Source: Alphaproteobacteria bacterium (GTDB lineage Bacteria > Pseudomonadota > Alphaproteobacteria > UBA8366). Taken from it: a stretch of DNA of 6,450 nucleotides. Positions within the stretch are counted from its first letter, which is position 1; each line of letters begins with the position of its first letter. The notes beneath the pieces are model-generated. The model worked only from the letters and a program-made list of their open reading frames with translations. It did no database searches and was not told where the DNA came from. The stretch is taken from contig JABJCS010000848.1 in assembly GCA_018665505.1 (NCBI GenBank), positions 1-6,450 of the forward strand, given 5' to 3'. This document shows, piece after piece, positions 1-6,285 of this stretch. The position numbers and the translations under genes were made by a program.

Positions 1-110
1 AACAAATATGGGCTAGTTATCTGGGACAGCCCCTAAAACTTTTGCTGCCGTTGTCGCCGGACGGCGAGACGATCAATCAGATTTTCAGCTGTTCCTATCC
101 GGTGCGTTAG
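1..110 (+). CDS. C-terminal end of a PAS_5-like protein (partial)
   Basis: Reading from base 3, one frame stays open to a TAG at 108-110 and gives 35 residues; the start lies left of the window. The tail contains LLLPLSPDGETINQIF followed by a short C-terminal strand. This resembles the last beta strands of PAS_5 domain proteins, small alphaproteobacterial proteins that commonly end in a 'LLLPLS-DG-TV' stretch. The match is from memory of the family and rests on a short segment. The other two plus-strand frames have stops within the first 36 bases. The gene is convergent with the amidase, and the two stop codons overlap (TAG at 108-110, minus-strand TAA at 109-107). The ligand and role cannot be told from this fragment. 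It could instead be a chance open frame of 36 codons. Confidence 0.5.
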   Translation, partial: QIWASYLGQPLKLLLPLSPDGETINQIFSCSYPVR

Positions 111-1522
111 GCCGTGGGCGACGGCCTCGGGTCGATCGGCAGCATCGGGGCGATGGCGAATAATTCTTCTATCCAATGCGCGGCTTGCAACAATGCCGCC
201 TCGCCGCGTGGCTTGCCGACGACTTGAAGGCCGATGGGCAGGCCGTCCTCAGTAAATCCGCAGGGAATGCTGATGACGGGGCAAGACGTCATCGTGAGGG
301 CGAAGGTGATTGCGAACCAATCGATATAGGTTTCACATGCCTGTCCGTCGATTTCCGTGACGTAGCGTAAATCCACGGGGAAAGCCGGTATTGAGGCAGA
401 TGGGCAAATCAACAGGTCATGGGTTTCGAAGAACGCGGTCATACGATGATAGAGTGTCCATCGAAGCCTCTCAGCGGCGAATAGTTTTTCCGGTGTGACG
501 TCGAACCCGCGTTCGACATTGCCGACGATGTCTTCGGTGATCCGGTCTCGCTCGCTCTCCAGCAACTCGCCCATCATGGTGCCTAACAGGACAGCTCGTA
601 GGGTCTGGAACCCATCAAGCGCGCCTGAAAAATCAGGAATGTCGGATGTGACGTCCACCCCGGCACCGGTCAGTTGTTGAACGGCCTTGTCCGCGACCTC
701 CCGGACTTCTCGTGACATTGGAACGACACCAAGATCCGGGCTAAAGGCCACCCGCGCCGGTTTACCGGGCCCCTCGAGCGCGGCAACGAAAGAGGACGGT
801 GCATCGAAAGAGAATGGGTCGTCCGGGTGGTGGCCGGCACCCGCGTCCAGCATCAGAGCGACATCGGCGACATTACGTGCCATCGGCCCTTCCACCCAAA
901 GCGTATCGAAAGCTTGTAGCCGTTTGCCGCGCGGCACGACGCCGGGCCCGGGGCGGAGACCGACGACACCATTGAAACCAGCCGGAGTACGAAGACTTCC
1001 ACCAAGATCGTTTCCGGTCGCGAGCCAGATTTGGCCGCTGGCCAGAGCTGCTCCGGATCCGCCCGAAGATCCACCGGCACTTCGCCCCGTATTCCAGGGG
1101 TTTCGGGTCAGTCCGTTAACCGGATTGAACGTGTGGCCTCCCGCCCATTCGGGGACGTTAGATTTGGCGATAGGAATGGCACCGCGGCTTTCCAATATGG
1201 CCACGGTTGCATCGGAATTCGCCGGGACATTCTCCGCATATATGGGAGAGCCATAAGTCGTCCGCACGCCGCCGATATCGTTGTAGTCTTTTACGGCAAT
1301 GGGCAAACCCGCGAGATGACGCGGATCACTCGAGGGAGAAAAACTCTGGGCTTGGTCCAACGCGTGCTCGAAGCAGCGTATCGGCAGGGCATTCACGACG
1401 CCATCGGTGCTTTCGATGCGGGCTATTGCAACTTGGATGACCTCCTTTGGCTGAAGTTCGCCGGTTCGAAGCGCGGCAACAACCTCCGTCGCGCTCAGTC
1501 GCCATAGTGCATCGGTTGTCAT
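107..1522 (-). CDS. Amidase (amidase signature family)
   Basis: This 471-residue protein is a complete amidase-signature hydrolase, of usual length for the family, which cleaves amide bonds with a Ser-cisSer-Lys triad. The triad is visible: Lys78 in AVKDY, the cis-Ser at Ser152 in GGSSGGSG, and the nucleophile Ser176 in NDLGGSLRTPAG. The 24-residue distance between the two serines is the one found in fatty acid amide hydrolase. The usual Ser or Thr before the Asp of the third motif is Asn171 here. The C-terminal GLPIGLQVVGKPRGEAALL stretch is also typical. No signal peptide or membrane segment is seen, so it is probably cytoplasmic. The ATG at 1522 is preceded by a weak AAGG about ten bases upstream. 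It lacks GatB or GatC neighbours, so it is unlikely to be GatA; the substrate cannot be read from the sequence. It is transcribed away from the kinase gene, and its GC is higher than that of the kinase. Confidence 0.93.
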   Translation of the reverse strand: MTTDALWRLSATEVVAALRTGELQPKEVIQVAIARIESTDGVVNALPIRCFEHALDQAQSFSPSSDPRHLAGLPIAVKDYNDIGGVRTTYGSPIYAENVPANSDATVAILESRGAIPIAKSNVPEWAGGHTFNPVNGLTRNPWNTGRSAGGSSGGSGAALASGQIWLATGNDLGGSLRTPAGFNGVVGLRPGPGVVPRGKRLQAFDTLWVEGPMARNVADVALMLDAGAGHHPDDPFSFDAPSSFVAALEGPGKPARVAFSPDLGVVPMSREVREVADKAVQQLTGAGVDVTSDIPDFSGALDGFQTLRAVLLGTMMGELLESERDRITEDIVGNVERGFDVTPEKLFAAERLRWTLYHRMTAFFETHDLLICPSASIPAFPVDLRYVTEIDGQACETYIDWFAITFALTMTSCPVISIPCGFTEDGLPIGLQVVGKPRGEAALLQAAHWIEELFAIAPMLPIDPRPSPTA

Positions 1523-1743
1523 CTAAGAATGCCTTTTTGAATTGTCTAAGCGCCTGACGCCTCGATTTGTGTTGCGCTATCGAAATTTTGAAGATGATTT
1601 TCCTCTATGGAATTTAAGTTTCATATAGTATGCGTGGCGAAAGTGGCATGCGCCGATTCCTTGATGCACATCCTGTTTCGGAAATAGAAATCCTCTGTAG
1701 ATTTGACTAAGCCGCACCTTAATCTTCCAACCGGTCCAGCGTA
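1523..1743. promoter_or_regulatory. Divergent intergenic region, amidase / histidine kinase
   Basis: These 221 AT-richer bases must hold the promoters of both the amidase (leftward) and the kinase (rightward). The best -10-like hexamer for the kinase is TATAGT at 1624-1629, but no good -35 box lies 16-18 bases upstream of it. No Shine-Dalgarno motif precedes the kinase start. No convincing sigma-70 pair was found for the amidase. I see no clear operator palindrome and no small gene. The assignment as regulatory rests on gene orientation only. Confidence 0.4.
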
Positions 1744-3495
1744 TTGAAATTGCACATGGTACATTCGTCGCTGGAAGAGCAATCCGATCCTATCTCAAAA
1801 CCTACGGGACTCGGGTATCTATTCGTCGCTCTGGTAATTCTATTGGCTGTTACCTGGACCGCGACATATACGATCACAGAGCGTGAGAAGCGGGATGCCC
1901 TCCAGTCTGCGACACTTCATTCCGACAGGTTGGTGGAGTTCTTTGAACGTCATGCAGGCACCACATTTCAGTATGCCGATGATTATATCAAGACGGTGCG
2001 GCGTCTGTTCCGACATGATAGATCCTTGAATTCCGTTCGCGAGTATATGACTGCGGTGCCGCCTAGCTCGACGATTCTGTCCCATGTGACAATTATGGAT
2101 GCGGCAGGCTCGCCCATCTTCATTTCGACGGGAAGGGAAGAGAAGAAGATCCGTCCCGGTATCCATGCGCGGGACCGGGCTTACTACAAATTTCAAAAAT
2201 CGAACCAATCCGATTCTGTTTATATTTCCACAGCCCGAACAGGACGCGACACGGGGCTGATGACCGTGCGGCTTGTCCGCCGGATCACAAATGCCGCCGG
2301 TGAGTTCGACGGGTTGCTCTTTGCCGCGATCAAGGTGCCGCAACTGCTTAACTTTTTTGAAAGTATGCGTCTTGGTGACAACAGTTCCGTGACTATCGTT
2401 GGGCTGGATAAAACGATCCGAATTCGGCAATCGCAAAACGGTTTCGAAGGCATTGGAAAGGCGGTTCCGCAATCCCAACTGTGGGAGAGATTGCCACAAA
2501 GCGCGACCGGAAGTTATCGCCAATTAAGCGTTGTCGATGGCGTTACGCGGTTATGGGCTTACCGCAAGGTAGGCGACTTCCCAATCGTAGCAGTCATCGG
2601 TACCGCGGACGAAGATACTTTAGCTGCGCTTTCCGATATCCAAGCATTTCGGTACGCCGTTGCATTTCTGATATCTGCCGTTGGCGTCGTTTTGGTGTTT
2701 TTCGCGCGCTGCGCCATCATCAACACACGATTGCAAACCGAACTCGAAGAACGCAAACGGTCGGAAGCGATTTTACTCAAGGCAAAGGAAGATGCCGAAC
2801 AGGCGAATGCCGCGAAATCCGAATTCTTGGCCGTTGCCAGTCATGAATTGCGAACCCCCCTGACGTCGATCAAGGGTTCGCTATCGTTGATGGTCGAAGG
2901 GGCTCTCGGTGCGATCCCGGAAAACGCGATTGGGATGTTGAATATTGCCAATCGCAATACGAACCGTCTGATCGCGCTGGTGAACGACATTTTGGATATG
3001 GAGAAAATCGAATCGGGAAGTATGGAGTTCAATTTCCAAACCGTAAATTTGTCGAATTTGGTCAAAGAAGCCGTGGAGACAAACAAGGGGTATGCCGAAG
3101 AATTTGATGTCGACTTTATTCTCGGCACGATAATTCCAGAGGCCACCGTTTATGGTGACGCCGATCGATTGGTCCAGGTCGTCTCGAATTTGTTGTCGAA
3201 TGCCGCAAAATTTTCGCCCAGCGGAAGTGAGGTCACGATTTCGGTGTCCCGCGAAAATGGGATTGCGACGGTTTCTATTCGAGATCGAGGCGTCGGTATC
3301 GCCGAGGAACTGCGCGATCATATCTTCGAAAAATTCACTCAAGCAGATTCATCGGATGCACGGGCGAAAGGTGGAACTGGTCTTGGTTTGAATATTTCGA
3401 AGTCGATCATCGAAAATCATGGTGGCGGGATAGATTTTTCATCTAACGAGAATGCGGGTAGTACATTTTTCTTCACCCTGCCGCTCATTGCGTGA
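1744..3495 (+). CDS. Membrane sensor histidine kinase with periplasmic Cache-like domain
   Basis: This 583-residue protein is a two-component sensor kinase of the inner membrane. A short cytoplasmic N-terminus leads to a membrane helix (about 24-42). A periplasmic region (about 45-300) with RDRAYY, TGRDTGLMTV and DGLLFAAIKV stretches resembles the double-Cache sensors of alphaproteobacterial kinases and diguanylate cyclases. A second helix (about 303-321) and a coiled linker (about 325-358) follow. HisKA carries the phospho-acceptor His367 in SHELRTPL, with Glu368 and Thr371 of the phosphatase motif. The ATPase domain has all boxes: Asn486 (N), DRGVGI at 514-519 (G1), FEKF at 528-531 (F) and GGTGLGL at 543-549 (G2). 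It should therefore be active. There is no receiver or HPt domain and no response regulator nearby, so its partner is elsewhere. The first codon is TTG with no ribosome binding site; ATG at 1756, four residues in, is an equally good start. Its signal is unknown; Cache domains often bind small metabolites. Confidence 0.93.
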   Translation: MKLHMVHSSLEEQSDPISKPTGLGYLFVALVILLAVTWTATYTITEREKRDALQSATLHSDRLVEFFERHAGTTFQYADDYIKTVRRLFRHDRSLNSVREYMTAVPPSSTILSHVTIMDAAGSPIFISTGREEKKIRPGIHARDRAYYKFQKSNQSDSVYISTARTGRDTGLMTVRLVRRITNAAGEFDGLLFAAIKVPQLLNFFESMRLGDNSSVTIVGLDKTIRIRQSQNGFEGIGKAVPQSQLWERLPQSATGSYRQLSVVDGVTRLWAYRKVGDFPIVAVIGTADEDTLAALSDIQAFRYAVAFLISAVGVVLVFFARCAIINTRLQTELEERKRSEAILLKAKEDAEQANAAKSEFLAVASHELRTPLTSIKGSLSLMVEGALGAIPENAIGMLNIANRNTNRLIALVNDILDMEKIESGSMEFNFQTVNLSNLVKEAVETNKGYAEEFDVDFILGTIIPEATVYGDADRLVQVVSNLLSNAAKFSPSGSEVTISVSRENGIATVSIRDRGVGIAEELRDHIFEKFTQADSSDARAKGGTGLGLNISKSIIENHGGGIDFSSNENAGSTFFFTLPLIA

Positions 3496-3510
3496 AGCGT
3501 CGATTTTTTT
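3482..3510 (+). terminator. Candidate Rho-independent terminator of the kinase gene
   Basis: CGCTCA (3482-3487) can pair with TGAAGCG (3493-3499) around the loop TTGCG, giving six pairs with one bulged A. Seven T residues follow at 3504-3510, after a four-base gap. The right arm includes the kinase stop codon. The stem is short and bulged, so efficiency is uncertain. Confidence 0.35.
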
Positions 3511-3550
3511 GCGCGGTCATAGGCGCGCTCGAAGGAACGGTTTGGCAATG

Positions 3551-3576
3551 CGTTGATGGCACCGTCAACGGCTTTT
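3551..3576 (+). terminator. Second candidate terminator hairpin
   Basis: CGTTGA (3551-3556) is an exact inverted match to TCAACG (3565-3570), with the eight-base loop TGGCACCG that allows one further G-T pair. Four T residues follow at 3573-3576. On the minus strand no T-run follows, so it would act only on rightward transcription, behind the kinase gene. Confidence 0.35.
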
Positions 3577-3634
3577 ATCCAAGATATCGCCGATTTGATT
3601 AACCCAGCCCTATCTCTTCATTGGTTTTGGCCGC

Positions 3635-3666
3635 TATCCGCCGGAGTATGCTGCGACGGTCGGATA
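3635..3666. repeat. Inverted repeat between convergent genes
   Basis: TATCCGCCG (3635-3643) pairs with CGGTCGGATA (3657-3666), giving nine pairs with one bulged T and a 13-base loop. It ends five bases before the stop of the minus-strand gene. A T-rich stretch (3671-3682) follows on the plus strand, while no T-run follows on the minus strand. It may block read-through between the two converging genes. Confidence 0.4.
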
Positions 3667-3670
3667 ACAT

Positions 3671-4825
3671 TTAGTTTTTGTCTTTCTGCGCCGTATTTGA
3701 ATTCGTCAGTGTGCCCGAGAACATCCGACCGATATGAGCAAATTCGGCATTTCCGAAATCCGCAGACTTTCGCAGAAATGTGATATTGGCATATCGATCT
3801 TTGGAGTTCGTCGCACGCAACCATGTACGGGAGACATTCAGGTCGCTTTCGGTGAGGAAATAGAGCGTGGGATTCCTCGCGCCAGCGACGAAGTCCTGCC
3901 AAGAATGCAATCCCCAGAAGGGGCCAACGGTCTGTAACATTCCAATTTGATTAATGTTTAGGTTCAAAAATCTTTGTGCCAGATGAAATTCAAGAGGAAC
4001 AGGCAGAGCATCGATGATGACGAGCGTGAAGGGTACCTTGCAAAGAACATTGACGATCTCGGCAATCCTCGCTCCGTCGCGTACACCGTGTAGATATACG
4101 CCGTCCGGGTAACGCTGCGACAATTTGCGGGCTATTTCACAAGTTGCTCGCGCACGAATGCCATCCAATTGGCGGCCGAGGAGTGTCAATTTTGCGTTCG
4201 CATCGGCCGCGGACCAGAGATCGGAGATCGGTTCGACAATCCAAATGTCTGCATGGGCCATTGTTCGAGCCGGCAATAAATTCATGAAGTCGTTTTGCCG
4301 ACGGTCGATCATGGCGCCCATTTCCGCTTTGGCGCCGGGAAGAAATAATACGGCTCGCTTCGGCGAACCCGGGGCGGTTTCGCTGCCTGATTTACGGTAG
4401 TGATGTGTATCCCAAGAGATTTCCGTTTCACCTATCGCAAAAACGTTTCGGAGAATCGTCAGTTCGAAATGCTCGAATGCTTGTTGGTGGTAAATTTCTT
4501 CGGTTCTAACCTCAGGTCCAAGGGCCGAATAACCGTACGCTTTATCGAGCAACTCGCCGAATCTTTGCGGCGAATTTGGCCTAATTCGCTGGGTGGATCT
4601 TTGAATTTCTCCGATTGGATTGTCGCGAATACCCTTGCGAATACCATCGAGGAACTCGCTCTCGAATGATCTTGGTTTCTCAGACAAAAGCGGCCGGGAG
4701 ATGAATTTATCCACTGTCCGGTCGAGCGTATCCCGCGGTGATACAACCATGATCCCATACGCGATTGCGCCGACGGCAAGTGGTAAAATCAGGGCGCAGA
4801 GAACCCAGGAGGCAAATCTGCTCAT
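3671..4825 (-). CDS. Membrane-anchored alpha/beta-hydrolase-like protein, probable pseudoenzyme
   Basis: I do not recognise a named family for this 384-residue protein. It has one N-terminal hydrophobic helix (about 5-29), so most of it should lie in the periplasm. The C-terminal half reads like an alpha/beta-hydrolase fold: a strand and oxyanion-like loop at 157-166 (KRAVLFLPGA), an elbow-like segment VYLHGVRDGARI at 243-254, and a late strand TLYFLTESD at 320-328. The elbow has Arg249 where the nucleophile Ser should be, and no His aligns with the upstream protein's His393, so hydrolase activity is doubtful. Segment 222-262 aligns with 245-287 of the upstream gene product, including ARxTC and the final LC, so the two are likely paralogues. 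The ATG at 4825 overlaps the upstream TGA as ATGA, which points to translational coupling; no Shine-Dalgarno motif is present. A GTG at 4858 would add 11 residues but overlaps more. It may support or regulate its partner. Confidence 0.8.
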   Translation of the reverse strand: MSRFASWVLCALILPLAVGAIAYGIMVVSPRDTLDRTVDKFISRPLLSEKPRSFESEFLDGIRKGIRDNPIGEIQRSTQRIRPNSPQRFGELLDKAYGYSALGPEVRTEEIYHQQAFEHFELTILRNVFAIGETEISWDTHHYRKSGSETAPGSPKRAVLFLPGAKAEMGAMIDRRQNDFMNLLPARTMAHADIWIVEPISDLWSAADANAKLTLLGRQLDGIRARATCEIARKLSQRYPDGVYLHGVRDGARIAEIVNVLCKVPFTLVIIDALPVPLEFHLAQRFLNLNINQIGMLQTVGPFWGLHSWQDFVAGARNPTLYFLTESDLNVSRTWLRATNSKDRYANITFLRKSADFGNAEFAHIGRMFSGTLTNSNTAQKDKN

Positions 4826-6096
4826 TGCTGGAGGTCTACTTTTGGAATGAGGGACCACGATCTCATTTGCGAGGTGTCGCCTTTGAGGAATTCAACTATT
4901 GCTTCGTTTTCCGGTTCATGAAGTGTTCGGCGTTTTTCGACGATATGAATTGCCGCCTCTTCATCGAGGCCATCTATGATTTTGAAGCTCTTTTGCAGAC
5001 TGACTTCAACCCGCCGGAATTCAGAATGTTTCATAAAGAGAATCAATTTGGATTCTTTGTTCGCGGCGGCTTGTGCGAGGTCGTGGGCCGTTGCATGACC
5101 GATAAACGCTTCGGCATGGTGGAAGAGAGCGCCGTATTTGCTGGCATGGATCAGTGAATTCGAAGAGCGCCAATAGTCGTTCACATATCCATGGTGACTC
5201 CAAGTGTCGTCACCGAATGCGAAATCGATCTCTTCGCACAGGCCGCGAATGTACAACACCGTACGGTTCCCGCGAGAAAGCCCGTACACTGCTATTTTGT
5301 CGTATTGTCGCCCTTCGGATTCGAGTTTCTTAATTGCGTCGCAAGTGCTGCGCGCCCACAGTCCATATGTTTGAACACCAGCGGTGACCACAGAATACCC
5401 ATTGTACGCCGTTTCGATATGTCCGTTCGACCCATGATCTAGCGTGACGACATCGTGGCCGGCCTCAAATATCGTTTTAGCGACACTCCGAAGATACAAT
5501 GGATTGCCGATACCGAGCGGCGTTTCAGCGATGGTCCAACTGGCCGGTGTATGCAGAAATAGAGATCGCCGGCGCTTTTCTGTATGCGTCAGAAAAAGCC
5601 CTCTCACGGCCATTTGGGGTCGCTCGTAACGAAAAAAAATTTCTCTCAGATCGCCGCCTAGATAGGTTTCGCGACGCCCCTCTATAAATCGTTTCTCATG
5701 TGGCGTGATCCGATCGTATCCGGTGGCCGACAACAGTCGTTTGCGAAAGTTTTCTGTTGGTCCGAAACGGACGGGATTGGGATGGCTCTTTAGATCAACC
5801 AACAATCTCCGCGCCGGCCCCTCCGCTCCTGCGAGCGCGGAGCACGGACATTTCCAGCCGATTCGGCGACATGTGCAATCGTCGAGCATGTAGAGATTCC
5901 CTGAACCACGGCTACGGTTGGCGAGGGATTCGGGTGTGAGAAAGATTTTGGAAGCAATTTGCAAACGCTGACCAAAATCATGGGTCAGGCCAAACCGACT
6001 GTCGATCATACCGGCTCCGGTCCCGATCAACCCGGCCGCGATGACGAGGCTCAAAATTAGCCACTTCCGCTTTCGAGCAATAGATAGAATCTCCAT
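4822..6096 (-). CDS. Membrane-anchored alpha/beta-hydrolase-like protein with Cys cluster
   Basis: No named family is recognised for this 424-residue protein. After a basic stretch (ARKRK, 7-11), one hydrophobic helix (about 12-30) should anchor it in the inner membrane with the rest in the periplasm. Residues 74-85 form a CxC-x6-CxC cluster. From about 165 on it resembles an alpha/beta hydrolase: strand and oxyanion-like loop SLFLHTPASW (178-187), strand HDVVTLDHG (214-222), nucleophile elbow VYGLSRGNRT with Ser274 (270-279), late strand LILFMKHSE (351-359) and candidate His393 in TLHEPENEAI. A serine hydrolase of unknown substrate is the best guess. Residues 301-338 contain seven His. The ATG at 6096 was chosen because GGGAAG lies five bases upstream and the protein then starts just before the anchor; a GTG at 6135 would add 13 residues without a ribosome binding site. 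It is the first gene of a two-gene operon whose second member looks like a paralogue without the nucleophile. Confidence 0.83.
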   Translation of the reverse strand: MEILSIARKRKWLILSLVIAAGLIGTGAGMIDSRFGLTHDFGQRLQIASKIFLTPESLANRSRGSGNLYMLDDCTCRRIGWKCPCSALAGAEGPARRLLVDLKSHPNPVRFGPTENFRKRLLSATGYDRITPHEKRFIEGRRETYLGGDLREIFFRYERPQMAVRGLFLTHTEKRRRSLFLHTPASWTIAETPLGIGNPLYLRSVAKTIFEAGHDVVTLDHGSNGHIETAYNGYSVVTAGVQTYGLWARSTCDAIKKLESEGRQYDKIAVYGLSRGNRTVLYIRGLCEEIDFAFGDDTWSHHGYVNDYWRSSNSLIHASKYGALFHHAEAFIGHATAHDLAQAAANKESKLILFMKHSEFRRVEVSLQKSFKIIDGLDEEAAIHIVEKRRTLHEPENEAIVEFLKGDTSQMRSWSLIPKVDLQQ

Positions 6097-6101
6097 TTGG
6101 G

Positions 6102-6107
6102 CTTCCC
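6102..6107 (-). promoter_or_regulatory. Ribosome binding site deciding the start at 6096
   Basis: GGGAAG on the minus strand lies five bases before the ATG at 6096. It is a partial match to the anti-Shine-Dalgarno complement. The alternative GTG at 6135 has nothing comparable. A TATATT hexamer (minus strand, 6157-6152), if used as a -10 box, would place the transcript start near 6145, almost on top of that GTG, which also favours 6096. No good -35 box goes with it. Confidence 0.45.
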
Positions 6108-6187
6108 GTGTAACTTGGTCTCTTCTGTCGGTCACAACGTTAAAGTCGCTGAATATATCGGCGTGGGTTGAAAAGGAACATTGAATC

Positions 6188-6199
6188 TCCCGGCCGGGA
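6188..6199. repeat. Perfect 12-base palindrome in divergent promoter region
   Basis: TCCCGGCCGGGA equals its own reverse complement. It lies between the leftward hydrolase operon and the rightward racemase gene, 31 bases upstream of the TATATT hexamer on the hydrolase side. It could be an operator for a dimeric regulator of either gene, but GC-rich palindromes also occur by chance. Confidence 0.4.
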
Positions 6200-6204
6200 A
6201 CATG

Positions 6205-6220
6205 CCGCCGCTGCTGGCGG
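6205..6220. repeat. Short GC-rich inverted repeat
   Basis: CCGCC (6205-6209) and GGCGG (6216-6220) flank the six bases GCTGCT. It lies five bases from the 12-base palindrome. No T-run follows, so it is not a terminator. It could form a hairpin in the racemase leader if transcription starts upstream of it. Confidence 0.3.
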
Positions 6221-6270
6221 TGCGGCGTCCGGATGCTACATTACATCAAGCTTTCAAACAGTCATAAACT

Positions 6271-6276
6271 AGAGGA
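6271..6276 (+). promoter_or_regulatory. Ribosome binding site of the racemase/CoA-transferase gene
   Basis: AGAGGA ends nine bases before the ATG at 6286. It is a good match to a Shine-Dalgarno site and supports that start. Confidence 0.6.
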
Positions 6277-6285
6277 TGAATTGAC

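Noticed and set aside
687..1256. Plus-strand open frame of 189 codons
   Set aside because: It lies wholly antisense to the amidase, whose motifs are intact. Its product is rich in Pro, Arg and Ser with no recognisable domain, as expected of a shadow frame in GC-rich DNA.
107..1522. Amidase as GatA of the tRNA amidotransferase
   Set aside because: No gatB or gatC gene is adjacent, and the NDLGGSLRTPAG motif and C-terminal region look like general amidases of the family.
1600..1630. Sigma-70 promoter for the kinase around TATAGT (1624-1629)
   Set aside because: The -10-like hexamer is good, but no acceptable -35 box lies at 16-18 bases, so it is not listed as a separate promoter.
1840..2523. 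Minus-strand open frame of 227 codons
   Set aside because: It is antisense to the sensor domain of the kinase and has no recognisable domain. The kinase frame on the other strand is complete and typical.
3553..3783. Plus-strand frame of 76 codons in the convergent spacer
   Set aside because: It begins inside a hairpin, has no clear ribosome binding site and runs antisense into the downstream hydrolase-like gene.
4795..4815. Possible lipoprotein signal in the downstream hydrolase-like protein (Cys10)
   Set aside because: The residues before the Cys are Val-Leu, with Leu directly before it instead of Gly, Ala or Ser, and hydrophobic residues continue after it. It fits a membrane anchor better.
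4830..4921. Plus-strand GGAGGT followed by ATG at 4847 and a short frame
   Set aside because: The Shine-Dalgarno match is good, but the frame has only about 24 codons and lies antisense to the end of the upstream hydrolase gene. It looks like chance.
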